Below, piece by piece: positions 53,321 through 62,258 of a DNA stretch of 64,000 nucleotides (positions within the stretch are counted from its first letter, which is position 1; the number at the start of each line of letters is the position of its first letter). Under the pieces are notes generated by a model, which did no database searches, was not told the DNA's origin, and was given only the letters and a program-made list of their open reading frames with translations. The translations under genes were made by a program, and so were the position numbers. The stretch spans positions 42,884 to 106,883 of the forward strand of contig FOZF01000001.1 of the NCBI GenBank assembly GCA_900113425.1. The letters run 5' to 3'. Source of the stretch: Stenotrophomonas maltophilia (GTDB lineage: Bacteria > Pseudomonadota > Gammaproteobacteria > Xanthomonadales > Xanthomonadaceae).

Positions 53321-54394
53321 TCAACGTGGCCGGAACAGGTAATGGGCAACCAGCCACTGCTGGCCGTTCTCGTAGCCGAACAACTCGGCGCAGGCCATCC
53401 AGAACATGCGCCAGCGGTTCCACCACTGCCTTGCCGCCGGCCTGCCATAGGTCGCCTCCAGGATCGGCATGATGCGTTCACGCGCGGCATCCTGGTTCGC
53501 CAGCCAGTGGTCAGCCGTGCGCTGGTAATGCGTGCCATCCAGCAGCCAGCGCTGCTGCAGGCGCAGGTCCTGCTGGAAGTGCAGCAGGGTGTCGGCAGCG
53601 GGCATCAGCCCACCCGTGAAGAAGTGCCGACCCATCCAGTTGTCGCCACCTTCGGTTTCAAAGGGGTACATCAGGGTGCGGTGGGCGAAGATGTGCACGA
53701 ACAGCGCGCCGTCGGGCTTCAACCACTGCGCGATGCGTGACATCAGCTGCGCATGGTTGCGGACATGCTCGAACATCTCCACCGAAACGCAGCGATCGAA
53801 ACGGCCGGCGGGCAGCTCCAGCCGGTTCACGTCGCAGGTGATCACCTCGACATTGCCCAGGCCGCGCAGCCTGCACTGTTCAAGAATGTGCTGGCGCTGG
53901 CTGTGCGAATTGGACACCGCCGTGATGCGCGCGCCCGGGAAACGCTCGGCCATCCACAGGGTCAGCGAGCCCCAGCCACACCCCAGTTCAAGGATGTGCT
54001 GCCCGTCGGCCAGGCCGGCGCGCTCACCGTAGAGCTCGAGCATCGCTACTTCGGCTTCGTCCAGGGTCTCGCGACCGCTCGGGTAGTAGCAGCTGCTGTA
54101 CTTCAGGCGCTTGCCCAGACAGGCCTGGAAGAATGCGGCGGGGACTTCGTAGTGCTGCCGGTTGGCGGCATCGACATGCAGCGCGACCGGGCTGCCGGCC
54201 CACTGCTCAAGGCACTGGTTGAAGCGCGCGGACTGCGCCTCGATGCCCCCGGCGCTTTCCTCCTGGAGGCGTTGCGCGCACAACCGGCGGATACCGGAGC
54301 GCAGGGCCACATCCGGAATGAGGCCGCGCTCGGCCCAGGCGATCAGCCCGGTTTCCGGATCGGCAGGCGTAGCGAGCGATGTGGCGACAGTCAT
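53321..54394 (-). CDS. Second CFA-type SAM methyltransferase
   Basis: 357 residues from ATG 54394 (MTVATSLATPADPETG). SAM-binding motif ILELGCGWGSLTLWMAERFP (about 135-154), then CDVNRLELPAGRFDRCVSVE and MFEHVRNH. It is cyclopropane-synthase-like but lacks the N-terminal substrate domain length of the paralogue at 55723-56982. In Rhodobacter, ChrR-controlled CFA-like enzymes methylate fatty acids toward furan fatty acids; a similar role is possible here. ATGA overlap with the DUF1295 gene. Confidence 0.85.
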   Translation of the reverse strand: MTVATSLATPADPETGLIAWAERGLIPDVALRSGIRRLCAQRLQEESAGGIEAQSARFNQCLEQWAGSPVALHVDAANRQHYEVPAAFFQACLGKRLKYSSCYYPSGRETLDEAEVAMLELYGERAGLADGQHILELGCGWGSLTLWMAERFPGARITAVSNSHSQRQHILEQCRLRGLGNVEVITCDVNRLELPAGRFDRCVSVEMFEHVRNHAQLMSRIAQWLKPDGALFVHIFAHRTLMYPFETEGGDNWMGRHFFTGGLMPAADTLLHFQQDLRLQQRWLLDGTHYQRTADHWLANQDAARERIMPILEATYGRPAARQWWNRWRMFWMACAELFGYENGQQWLVAHYLFRPR

Positions 54395-55176
54395 GGCAGG
54401 TGCTCCTTGGACGAACGCGGGAACCACGGAAAGAACATCGGCGTGCTGCGCTGGTAGTCGCGGTAGTCCTCACCACGGCTGCGCAACGCCTGCTTCTCGG
54501 TGAAGGGAATGCCGCTGAGATAGCGCAGGAACAGATACATCAGCACCGGTCCTGTCCAGGCAAGCCAACCCAATGGCGAGCCGACCGCGAGCAGGACGTA
54601 GGTGAACCAGTGCAGCCATTCGAAGAAGTAGTTCGGGTGCCGCGAGTACCGCCAGAGGCCGGTGCGGCAGGTGCGCCCCTTGTTGGCGGGGTCGGCGCGG
54701 AACCGTGCGAGCTGAGTGTCGGAGAGCGCCTCTCCGCCGACACTCAGCAGCCAGACCACGGCAGCGGCGGCAACCCAACCCGCCGCGGCGGGCGAATCGT
54801 TGCTGGCGACGGCCACGAATGGCAGGGAGAACAGCACGATCAGCAGCGCCTGACCGATGAAGAAGCCGAAGATCTTGCCCTGGTGGCTCTGCCAGTGATC
54901 TCGCAGGTATCGGTAACGCCCATCCTCGGCCTCGCGCCGCACGCGGCCCCACAGGTGCAGTGCGAGCCGGCCGCCCCACAGGCCGCCCAGCACCGCAAGT
55001 GCCACACGCGGCAGCGTGGCGCCGTCACCGAGCAGGGCCAGTAGCAGCGCCGATGCACCGACGCCCTTCGCCCATAGCACATCGACGATGCCGATATTGC
55101 GGTGGCGACGTTGCCATGCCCATCCCCAGACCATGATGAGCAGGGCATACAGGGCAACCCAGGGCAGGGCGTTCAT
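54391..55176 (-). CDS. DUF1295 integral-membrane reductase-like protein
   Basis: 261 residues from ATG 55176 (MNALPWVALYALLIMVWGWA), about six membrane helices. The C-terminal RTCRTGLWRYSRHPNYFFEW (about 178-197) is the hallmark of DUF1295 and related steroid-5-alpha-reductase/isoprenylcysteine methyltransferase-like proteins, which use NADPH or SAM. It probably acts on a lipid double bond or methyl acceptor. Overlaps both neighbours by four bases. Confidence 0.85.
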   Translation of the reverse strand: MNALPWVALYALLIMVWGWAWQRRHRNIGIVDVLWAKGVGASALLLALLGDGATLPRVALAVLGGLWGGRLALHLWGRVRREAEDGRYRYLRDHWQSHQGKIFGFFIGQALLIVLFSLPFVAVASNDSPAAAGWVAAAAVVWLLSVGGEALSDTQLARFRADPANKGRTCRTGLWRYSRHPNYFFEWLHWFTYVLLAVGSPLGWLAWTGPVLMYLFLRYLSGIPFTEKQALRSRGEDYRDYQRSTPMFFPWFPRSSKEHLP

Positions 55177-55721
55177 GGTCGGGCTCCGGCAAACGGTGGG
55201 CGGATGGCCGGCCTCGACCAGCGGCGGGCAGCGACACATAGCAGCGGCAGAGCAATGCTCCAGCCGATACCCAGTGTCAGCAGGCCCTTCCAGGCAGGGG
55301 ACGACAGCTGCACGGCGTCGAAGCCGCGGCCGGCGGACAGGTATGCCAGCGGGGCAAGCAGCAGGCCAAAGCACACGGGGAGCGCCATGTTCCGCTGCAG
55401 GAAGGCCATCGATGCGTTGATCGTCATCGCGAAGGACGCCCAGAGTGCGAGGATCCAGGGCGGTGGCACCCAGCCCAAGGGCGCAGCGGCATAACGCACC
55501 ACGCCCGTGGCGGCAGCGGCGCCATCGACCAGCCACGCGCAGGCCAGGGCCAGGACCAGCAGGCGGAGCTCGACCCGGGGCAGGGGGCTGGTACTGAGCT
55601 GGCTGGCCACGAACAGTGTGGCGGCCAGCAGTGCGGGCCATTGCAGCCCGCGCCCGGCGCCGGCGACCGCGCATAACCAGACCGCCTGGTTGCCGAGCAG
55701 ATTGAGCCAGGTGCGGTGCAT
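55173..55721 (-). CDS. DUF2878 membrane protein
   Basis: 182 residues from ATG 55721 (MHRTWLNLLGNQAVWLCAVA), five to six hydrophobic helices. The N-terminal NLLGNQAVWL and the central PPWILALWASFAMTINASM are characteristic of DUF2878, a family of unknown function often found beside CFA-synthase and DUF1295 genes. A frame upstream to 56093 lies over the CFA gene and was not used. One bp after the CFA gene. Confidence 0.8.
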   Translation of the reverse strand: MHRTWLNLLGNQAVWLCAVAGAGRGLQWPALLAATLFVASQLSTSPLPRVELRLLVLALACAWLVDGAAAATGVVRYAAAPLGWVPPPWILALWASFAMTINASMAFLQRNMALPVCFGLLLAPLAYLSAGRGFDAVQLSSPAWKGLLTLGIGWSIALPLLCVAARRWSRPAIRPPFAGARP

Positions 55722-55722
55722 G

Positions 55723-56982
55723 TCAATGTCCCGCTGTGGCGTGCGCGCTGCCCCGATGGCCGGGGCGTGCCAGCAGCAGGTGTGAAACACCGATCGAACG
55801 CTCCAGGAAGCCGCCCTCGCAGTAGGCCAGATAGAACTCCCACAGGCGGCAGAACCGCGCGTCGAACCCTTGCGCATGCACTGCGGAAAGCTGCGCGAGG
55901 AATCGCTGGCGCCACGCCCGCAGCGTGAGTGCATAGGAATGGCCGAAGTCCTGCTGCGCCAGTAGCTGCAGATCGCTGGCACGGGTCTTGGCGGCGATGA
56001 TCGCGTTGATGGAAGGGATGAAGCTGCCGGGGAACACATGGCGTTTGATGTAGTCCACGCTTCGGCGCGCCTGCTCGTAGCGATGGTCTTCAATGGTGAT
56101 CGCCTGCAGCAGCGCCAGCCCGTCCGGCTTGAGCAGCCGTTGCAGGGTGGCCATGTAGGTATCCAGATACTGGGCGCCGATCGCTTCGATCATCTCGATC
56201 GAGACCAGCTTGTCGTACTGCCCGTGGAGGTCGCGATAGTCCTTCATCAGCAGGGTGATGCGATCCTCCAGGCCCGCCGCGCGCACCCGTGCCGTGGCCA
56301 GCGCATGCTGCTCGGCGGAGATCGTGGTGGTAGTGACATGGCAGCCATAATGCTGCGCCGCATGCAGTGCGAATCCGCCCCAGCCCGTGCCGATCTCGAC
56401 CACCCGGTCTCCGGGTGCCAGGCGCAGCTGCTGGCAGATGCGATCGAGCTTGCGCCGCGAGGCGTCCTCGAGCGTGTCCTGCTCGCTGGCGAACAGCGCC
56501 GATGAATACATCAGGTCCGTTGACAGGAACAGGGCGAAGAAGTCGTTGCCGAGATCGTAGTGAGCCGCGATGTTGCGCCGGCTGCCTTCGCGGCTGTTGC
56601 GGCGCAGCCGGTTCCAGCCGCGCAGCAGCCAGCCGCCGATGCGTGCAGGGCCGCGCTCCATGCCGTCCAGCAGGTCGCGGTTGCGCACCAGCAGGCGTAC
56701 CAGCGCGACCAGGTCGTCGCACTGCCAGTCGCCATGGATGTAGCTCTCGCCGGCGCCTACGCTGCCTTGTGCGGCGACCTTGCGGTAGAACGCCGGGTCG
56801 TCGATGGTCACGGTGACCTGCAGTTCCCCCGCTGCGTCGCCCAGCAGTGTTTCGCCGAGGGCATCGCGTACCCGCAGCTGGCCCTCGCGCAGGGGGGCAA
56901 GCTGGGACAGCAGGCGTTGGCGCAGGTATGTGTCGAGCGCGCCGGCCCGGGGCATGGCTGCCGATGGAGTCATCTCGTTCAT
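55723..56982 (-). CDS. cfa: Cyclopropane-fatty-acyl-phospholipid synthase
   Basis: 419 residues, full-length Cfa architecture: N-terminal domain (about 1-125, SYIHGDWQCDDLVALVRLLV), then RNIAAHYDLGNDFFALFLST (about 137-156), SAM motif VVEIGTGWGGFALHAAQHYG (about 195-214), YDKLVSIEMIEAIG, and C-terminal FGHSYALTLRAWRQRF. It adds a methylene group from SAM to unsaturated membrane lipids. ATGA overlap with the DUF1365 gene upstream. Confidence 0.94.
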   Translation of the reverse strand: MNEMTPSAAMPRAGALDTYLRQRLLSQLAPLREGQLRVRDALGETLLGDAAGELQVTVTIDDPAFYRKVAAQGSVGAGESYIHGDWQCDDLVALVRLLVRNRDLLDGMERGPARIGGWLLRGWNRLRRNSREGSRRNIAAHYDLGNDFFALFLSTDLMYSSALFASEQDTLEDASRRKLDRICQQLRLAPGDRVVEIGTGWGGFALHAAQHYGCHVTTTTISAEQHALATARVRAAGLEDRITLLMKDYRDLHGQYDKLVSIEMIEAIGAQYLDTYMATLQRLLKPDGLALLQAITIEDHRYEQARRSVDYIKRHVFPGSFIPSINAIIAAKTRASDLQLLAQQDFGHSYALTLRAWRQRFLAQLSAVHAQGFDARFCRLWEFYLAYCEGGFLERSIGVSHLLLARPGHRGSAHATAGH

Positions 56983-57746
56983 CGCGGTTTCCCGGCAAGT
57001 GAAGGGTGGTCATGGACCGGATTGCGCTTGAGCCACAACCGCAGCGCATGCCAGTGAATCGCAGCAACGACCTGCACGGTCATCAAGGGATACAGGGTGA
57101 GCACCTTCGCCAGGCCGCGACCGTCCAGCGCTCGCCGGCGCATGTGCTGCGTGGCGTCGAACTGGCGCACGCCATTCTGCAGAACCTGCATGTGCACCCT
57201 GAGGTCTTCGCCGGGCGCGTTGAACCGCCAGTCATAGGTGCAGTCCATGGGCATGAAGGGCGACACATGGAAGCGCTTCTGGAACTGCCAACGCAGTGAA
57301 CCCGGCTCGCTGGCCGCTTCTGCCACTGGCAGGACGTAGGCGTGGCGCTCTTTCCAGGGCGTGTTGGTGATGTCGGCCACGATGCAGTCCAGCGTGCTGC
57401 CGTCAGCCTGGTAGCAGTAATAGAAGCTGACCGGGTTGAACACGTGCCCGCCGAAGCGCAGATGGGTCAGCAGCCGGATGGGGCCCGCCGGGCGATGACC
57501 CCGCACGCCTGCGACATGGCGGCGGACCGCCTCGGGAAGCGGCATTGAGGGGTCGCCGAAGTAGTCGCTGCGCCGGAACTCCGCCAGATTGCGGCGGTTG
57601 ACGGACCACAGCCATCGTCCGGCAAAGATCGTGTCCAGCTCGTCGAGATCGAGCAGCAGCTGCGCGACCGGGTAGCGGAAGGCGTGCGCGTGCGGCTGGT
57701 GCCTGCGGTGTATCACGTGGCCGAAGTAGAGGGCGCTGGCGCTCAT
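56979..57746 (-). CDS. DUF1365 protein
   Basis: 255 residues from ATG 57746 (MSASALYFGHVIHRRHQPHA). DUF1365 hallmarks: HAHAFRYPVAQLLLDLDEL (about 19-37), LTHLRFGGHVFNPVSFYYCY (about 93-112), and KRFHVSPFMPMDCTYDWRF near 161. Family always accompanies CFA-synthase and the FAD oxidoreductase in ChrR-regulated clusters; biochemical role unclear. Overlaps both neighbours by four bases. Confidence 0.9.
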   Translation of the reverse strand: MSASALYFGHVIHRRHQPHAHAFRYPVAQLLLDLDELDTIFAGRWLWSVNRRNLAEFRRSDYFGDPSMPLPEAVRRHVAGVRGHRPAGPIRLLTHLRFGGHVFNPVSFYYCYQADGSTLDCIVADITNTPWKERHAYVLPVAEAASEPGSLRWQFQKRFHVSPFMPMDCTYDWRFNAPGEDLRVHMQVLQNGVRQFDATQHMRRRALDGRGLAKVLTLYPLMTVQVVAAIHWHALRLWLKRNPVHDHPSLAGKPR

Positions 57747-59020
57747 GCGGCGGCCTCGTCCTGCGGCATGGGACGTGGCTGCGGCGAACAGGTCCGCATC
57801 GCGTCGACGACACGACGGGCACTGCGGATGCCATCCTCGTGGAAACCCCACCCCCAGTAGGCACCGGCGAACCAGGTGTGGCGGCGGCCCTGTACGTCGG
57901 CCCAGCGCTGCTGGGCGCCGACCGCGGCATGATCATGCACCGGGTGTGCATAGCTCATGCGACGCAGTATGCGGCGTGGGTCGATCGCCTCGGTGCGGTT
58001 GAGCGTCACCACCAACGGGATGTCGCCGGGCAGTCCCTGCAGCAGGTTCATGCAGTAGCTCACCGTGCAGGGGGCGGCGGGATCGCGCGGCACATGCGCG
58101 TTCCATGCAGCCCATGCCTTGCGGTTGCGGGGCAGAAGGGACGCATCGGTATGCAGTACAACATCGTTGGGTTGGTAGCGGATGGCACCGAGTACGTCAC
58201 GCTCGATCGGGTCGGCATCGGCCAGCAGTGCCAGGGCCTGGTTGCTGTGGCAGGCAAGAATCACTTCATCGAACCCTTCCACGCCCGCGGCGCTGTGCAC
58301 GCGCGCGCCCCACGGCATCCGCTCGACAGCGAGGACGGGGCACTCCAGGCGCTCGTGCACCCGCCAGCGGCGGCGCAGGGCGTCCACGTAGCGCGCCGAG
58401 CCACCTTCCACCACGCGCCACGGCGCGCGGCCGGTCATCTGCAGCATCTGGTGGTTGGCCATGAACTGGGCCAGGTAGCGTGCGGGGAAGTCCAGGACGG
58501 TCGCCGTCGGCGACGACCACAACGCCGACGCCATCGGCAGCAGATGCTCGTCGACGAAGGCCTTGCCATAGCGCTGGCTGCGCAGGTAGTCGCCCAGCGT
58601 CGGGCCTTCCGGCTCGGCCAGCAGCAGCGGTGCATCGCGATAGAAGCGCCGCAGGTCGGAGAGCATTCCCCAGAAGCGCGGTGAAACGAGGTTGCGTCGC
58701 TGGCAGAACAGGCCGTCCAGCGAGGTGGCGTTGTACTCCACGCCCGAACGCTCGCTGTGCATGGAGAAGCTCATCGTGGTGGGTCGCGAGGTGACGCCCA
58801 GCTCGTCGAACAGGGCGCTCAGCAGCGGATAGTGCAGCGGATTGAACACGATGAACCCGGTGTCCACGGCCATCCGCGTCCCGCCCAGTTCGATGTCGTG
58901 GGTGTGGGTGTGTCCGCCGAGATAGTCGTTGGCCTCGAACAACGTGACCTCATGTTCGCCGTCCAGCCACCATGCACTGGCCAGACCTGAGATTCCCGAG
59001 CCGATGACTGCGATGCGCAT
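57743..59020 (-). CDS. FAD-dependent amine-oxidase-like oxidoreductase (COG2907)
   Basis: 425 residues. Rossmann FAD motif IAVIGSGISGLASAWWL (3-19) with the acidic end of the second strand in VTLFEAND, and GGHTHTHD after it. C-terminal FAD-contact region FAGAYWGWGFHEDGIRSA near 389. COG2907 proteins are predicted NAD(P)/FAD enzymes of lipid modification. It is one bp after the desaturase gene. Confidence 0.9.
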   Translation of the reverse strand: MRIAVIGSGISGLASAWWLDGEHEVTLFEANDYLGGHTHTHDIELGGTRMAVDTGFIVFNPLHYPLLSALFDELGVTSRPTTMSFSMHSERSGVEYNATSLDGLFCQRRNLVSPRFWGMLSDLRRFYRDAPLLLAEPEGPTLGDYLRSQRYGKAFVDEHLLPMASALWSSPTATVLDFPARYLAQFMANHQMLQMTGRAPWRVVEGGSARYVDALRRRWRVHERLECPVLAVERMPWGARVHSAAGVEGFDEVILACHSNQALALLADADPIERDVLGAIRYQPNDVVLHTDASLLPRNRKAWAAWNAHVPRDPAAPCTVSYCMNLLQGLPGDIPLVVTLNRTEAIDPRRILRRMSYAHPVHDHAAVGAQQRWADVQGRRHTWFAGAYWGWGFHEDGIRSARRVVDAMRTCSPQPRPMPQDEAAA

Positions 59021-59021
59021 G

Positions 59022-59972
59022 TCAGTATCTCGCCTTGTCCAGGACCCACGCAGGGATGGGCTTGAGTCCGCTGACCAGCCGCAGGGCGGCCATCGCGCGC
59101 AGCCCGTACCAGGTCATGTCCACTTCCCACCAGCGGAAGCCCTGCCTGACCGAGCCGGGAAAGAAGTGATGGTTGTTGTGCCACCCCTCGCCGAAGGTCA
59201 GCAGTGCCAGCCACAGATTGTTGCGGCTGTCGTCACGGGTATCGAAGCGGCGCCGGCCGAAGCGATGCGCCAGCGAATTGATGGTGACCGTGGCGTGGAA
59301 CAGCACGACGGTGGAAACGAAGAAGCCCCAGACCAGCAGCTGCGGGCCGGAGGTGTGCAGGCCAGGCGCTGCCCACTCGAGCAGTTCGCCCAGTGCGTAA
59401 AGGCCTGCCGCCAGCAGTACCGGCACCGCGATGTCGAAACGGTCCAGCCAGCGCAGTTCCGGGAACCGGGCCAGATCAGGCACCCGCGTCAGGTCGGCGG
59501 TGAATGCCTCCCGGGTCAGGAACCAGCCCATGTGACTGCGCCAGAAGCCGCGCTGGCGCGGCGAATGGGGGTCCTGCGGCTGGTCGGCGTGGCGGTGGTG
59601 ATGCCGGTGGTGCGCAGCCCACCACAGCGGGCCGCGCTGCACGCTGGAGGCGCCGATCACCGCGAACACGAATTGCACCCAGCGCGGCGCCTGGAAGGTT
59701 CGATGCGAGAAGTAGCGGTGATAGAACGCAGTAATCGCAAACATCCTGATCGCGTAGAGCGCAGCTGCCACGGCCACAGCGATCCAGGACACCCCCACCC
59801 AGATGACGCCGAGGCAGGCCAGGTGCATCAGCGCGAACGGCACAGCGCGCAGCCAGTCGATCCGATCTGCGCGCCCACTGTCGGTGTCCATTGCAGTGCC
59901 GGCGTCGAACCAGCGCCGTACGGTGCTCAGAAGGCGTTCGCGTCGGCTGCGGAGGGGCGCTGCGGAAGCCAT
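59022..59972 (-). CDS. Membrane fatty-acid desaturase (delta-9 type)
   Basis: 316 residues with four to five membrane helices. The three histidine boxes that hold the di-iron site are present: HRYFSHRTF (about 90), HHRHHHRHAD (about 125) and EGWHNNHHFF (about 264). It introduces a cis double bond into acyl-CoA or phospholipid acyl chains, providing the substrate of the CFA enzymes in the same operon. First gene of the operon, behind an ECF-type promoter at 60005-60030. Confidence 0.93.
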   Translation of the reverse strand: MASAAPLRSRRERLLSTVRRWFDAGTAMDTDSGRADRIDWLRAVPFALMHLACLGVIWVGVSWIAVAVAAALYAIRMFAITAFYHRYFSHRTFQAPRWVQFVFAVIGASSVQRGPLWWAAHHRHHHRHADQPQDPHSPRQRGFWRSHMGWFLTREAFTADLTRVPDLARFPELRWLDRFDIAVPVLLAAGLYALGELLEWAAPGLHTSGPQLLVWGFFVSTVVLFHATVTINSLAHRFGRRRFDTRDDSRNNLWLALLTFGEGWHNNHHFFPGSVRQGFRWWEVDMTWYGLRAMAALRLVSGLKPIPAWVLDKARY

Positions 59973-60004
59973 GGGGCGGATCTCGAGGGAGGCGTGTGTT
60001 CCTC

Positions 60005-60030
60005 TACGCAGCTGGGCGGGGAATGGATGC
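60005..60030 (-). promoter_or_regulatory. ECF-sigma promoter of the desaturase-lipocalin operon
   Basis: Minus strand: GCATCC, 16 bases, CGTA. It is the same motif with the same spacing as upstream of the sigma gene itself and of the secreted-protein gene. The predicted start is about 26 bases before the desaturase ATG. Confidence 0.82.
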
Positions 60031-60053
60031 GCCTGGTTGCAGATTCTTCGTTT

Positions 60054-60821
60054 TCACTTCGGCGTAACAGCGCACCCGGCGACCAGAGGGCGCGCCCATG
60101 CCTGCTGCCACTGGCTGTCGGGCTTGGACTCAGGCGGGCTGTTGAACCGCACCACCACGGCGGGGTAAGTGCCACGTGCATCGCGCAGGTTGCTGGTACC
60201 CCGGAACTCCAGCAGGCGTCGATCGGCCTCGGCGTAGACCAGTGACAGGTGCGGCGCCACGCCGCCATACCAGGTGTCCAGCCGGACCTCGAATGACTGT
60301 GCAGCCAGCCCACGCCAGCGGCTCGCACCACGCCAGCTGACCTTGACCGGATAGAAGCGTTGGCGCCCGGGTACGAGAAAGGGCAGGGTGACCTCGTTCC
60401 GCTGCAGCAGTGTCGTCCAGTGCTGGCGCACAGCCGCATCGAAGCCGGCATCGACGACTGCGCCGGCAGGCGCCGGCAGGCGCGCCTGCCGAGATGCGGA
60501 CGAGGCACTCTCCTTCCATGAGATGCGGACTGCATCGCCGGACATCTCCACGTCAGCCTGCTGGCCGGAGCGCTGGTCGATCAGCCGGTAGCCGCGTGCC
60601 AACGGTCGATCCGTGGCGGCCATGTGCTTTCGTGCAAAGGGCTGGCCGTCCGGGCAGAGGTACTGGACCCAGCGCTCGGCGCCTTCCGTGGCGCCCCGCT
60701 GCCAATGCATCTCGCGGTAGGCCACCCGGCCATCCGGCAGGGTGGCGACGCCCTCGTTGTGCAGCAGGGTGGCCGCCACGGCGGGGCAGGGCAGGCACAG
60801 CAGCAGGAAGGTGAGGCGCAT
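60054..60821 (-). CDS. Secreted hypothetical protein of the ECF regulon
   Basis: 255 residues from ATG 60821 with GGAG upstream and a signal peptide (LTFLLLCLPCPAVAA, cleavage near 17). The mature protein reads like a periplasmic lipid- or cell-surface protein (VATLPDGRVAYREMHWQ, YPVKVSWRGASRW, EFRGTSNLRDARG). I do not recognise a named family. Its own ECF promoter lies at 60853-60878, so it belongs with the sigma/ChrR stress response. Confidence 0.8.
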   Translation of the reverse strand: MRLTFLLLCLPCPAVAATLLHNEGVATLPDGRVAYREMHWQRGATEGAERWVQYLCPDGQPFARKHMAATDRPLARGYRLIDQRSGQQADVEMSGDAVRISWKESASSASRQARLPAPAGAVVDAGFDAAVRQHWTTLLQRNEVTLPFLVPGRQRFYPVKVSWRGASRWRGLAAQSFEVRLDTWYGGVAPHLSLVYAEADRRLLEFRGTSNLRDARGTYPAVVVRFNSPPESKPDSQWQQAWARPLVAGCAVTPK

Positions 60822-60852
60822 CGAAGGCGCTCCGGCAGGATGTGTTCTGGCA

Positions 60853-60878
60853 TACGCGGCACGGCCGCTGCTGGATGC
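60853..60878 (-). promoter_or_regulatory. ECF-sigma promoter of the secreted-protein gene
   Basis: Minus strand: GCATCC, 16 bases, CGTA. Its -35 is back to back with the plus-strand -35 at 60890, 11 bases apart. Confidence 0.82.
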
Positions 60879-60889
60879 AGATCGGTGCT

Positions 60890-60915
60890 GCATCCAAACG
60901 GGGCCGTGGCCCGTA
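60890..60915 (+). promoter_or_regulatory. ECF-sigma autoregulatory promoter of the sigma-chrR operon
   Basis: GCATCC (60890-60895), 16 bases, CGTA (60912-60915), same as the other two sites. It lies about 38 bases before the chosen sigma start codon, indicating positive autoregulation. Confidence 0.82.
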
Positions 60916-60952
60916 CTCAGGACAGACCTTCACCAGCCCGCCGCGACCGCAG

Positions 60953-61576
60953 ATGTACCCTGACGCCGCCAGCCCTCCCGTTCCCTTCGACACCGCCCGC
61001 CTCGTGTCCAGTTCCCAGCAGCCCAGCACTGACGCACTGAACTGGACCGGCGACATGGACGCGGTGGCACGGTTGCGCGACCGCGACTGCTTCATGCGCA
61101 TCTATGACCACTTCATGCCCAGGCTGTGCGTCTATCTGCGCGGACTCGGCGTGCCGGATGCCGTAGCTGAAGAGCTTGCGCAGGAATGCCTGTTGAAGGT
61201 GTGGCTGCGCGCTGGAGACTACGATCCGGCACAGGCGGCACTGAGTACATGGCTCTACCGGATCGCCCGCAACCTGCATATCGATCGGGTCCGGCGCGAG
61301 CGCAGCTGGATGCAGGTCCAGGCGGCCGTCGAAGAGGCCGCTGCGGCGGACCTAGTCGAGCGCAGCAGCGCCGAGCAGTTTGCCGACCATGCGCGGCTGC
61401 GCCAGCGCATCAACGAACTGCCGGCCGTGCAGGCGCGCATGGTCCGGATGTCGTACTTCGAGGCCAAGAGCCACGGTGAGATCGCCTCCATTCTCGGCAT
61501 GCCGCTGGGGACGGTGAAGTCGCATCTCCGCCGCGCATTCCTGCGCCTGCAGTCGCGGATCGGAGGTGCGCAGTGA
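60953..61576 (+). CDS. ECF RNA polymerase sigma factor, ChrR-linked (RpoE/SigE type)
   Basis: 207 residues from ATG 60953; the exact start is uncertain because no Shine-Dalgarno site is visible and the first 30 residues are not conserved. Region 2: FMRIYDHFMPRLCVYLRGLG and EELAQECLLKVWLRAGDYDP; region 4: LPAVQARMVRMSYFEAKSHG and ILGMPLGTVKSHLRRAFLRL. Overlap GTGA with the anti-sigma gene. In Rhodobacter this sigma type responds to singlet oxygen and organic hydroperoxides. Confidence 0.92.
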   Translation: MYPDAASPPVPFDTARLVSSSQQPSTDALNWTGDMDAVARLRDRDCFMRIYDHFMPRLCVYLRGLGVPDAVAEELAQECLLKVWLRAGDYDPAQAALSTWLYRIARNLHIDRVRRERSWMQVQAAVEEAAAADLVERSSAEQFADHARLRQRINELPAVQARMVRMSYFEAKSHGEIASILGMPLGTVKSHLRRAFLRLQSRIGGAQ

Positions 61577-62253
61577 GCCCGCACCACCATCTGCACGAAT
61601 CGACGTTGATGAGTTATGCGGCCGGTGCACTGCCGACGCCACTGAGCATCGTTGCCGGCACGCATCTCGAGCGCTGCCCGGTGTGCCGGCAGCGCCTGCG
61701 TGAGGCTGAGGCCATCGGTTCGGTGCTGCTGGAACACACCCAGCCTGCGCTTGCCGAAGACCGCCGGGACGCCCTGCGCGAGGCCATGCTGGCCCGTCTG
61801 TCCTCACAAGCGGTCTCGGCAGCGACCGAGCCATCATCGCCGCGGGAGGTGCCGCGTGAGCGGCCTGAGGCCGATCCGGACCACCTGCCGGCGTCGCTGC
61901 ACCCGTATTTCGGCAGGTCACTGGCAGCGCTGCGTTGGCGCTGGATGGCGCCTGGCGTGCACTGCATCCGGGCCAAGCAGATGCCATCGTTGATCATGCT
62001 GAAGATCGCACCCGGAAAGTGCCTGCCGATGCACAGCCACGGACGGAGCGAGCTGACGCAGATCCTGCGCGGCTCCTACAACGATGCGCTGGGCCTGTTC
62101 GCGCCTGGCGATGTCGCGGATCTTGACGAGGACGTCGAGCACCAGCCGGTGACGGCGCCGGGCGTGCCATGCATCTGTGTGTCTGCGCTGGATGCCCCGC
62201 TGGTGTTCAGTGGTTGGCTGGCGCGGCGCATCCAGCGTTTCGTGAAGCTCTGA
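61573..62253 (+). CDS. chrR: ChrR-type zinc anti-sigma factor with cupin domain
   Basis: 226 residues from GTG 61573. Anti-sigma zinc domain with His31, Cys35, Cys38 in HLERCPVC; C-terminal cupin domain (about 125-215) with metal ligands in MHSHGRSELTQILRG (His154, His156, Glu160) and DEDVEHQP. In Rhodobacter the cupin domain is needed to release the sigma factor under singlet oxygen. Same operon as the sigma gene. Confidence 0.93.
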   Translation: MSPHHHLHESTLMSYAAGALPTPLSIVAGTHLERCPVCRQRLREAEAIGSVLLEHTQPALAEDRRDALREAMLARLSSQAVSAATEPSSPREVPRERPEADPDHLPASLHPYFGRSLAALRWRWMAPGVHCIRAKQMPSLIMLKIAPGKCLPMHSHGRSELTQILRGSYNDALGLFAPGDVADLDEDVEHQPVTAPGVPCICVSALDAPLVFSGWLARRIQRFVKL

Positions 62254-62258
62254 GCATC

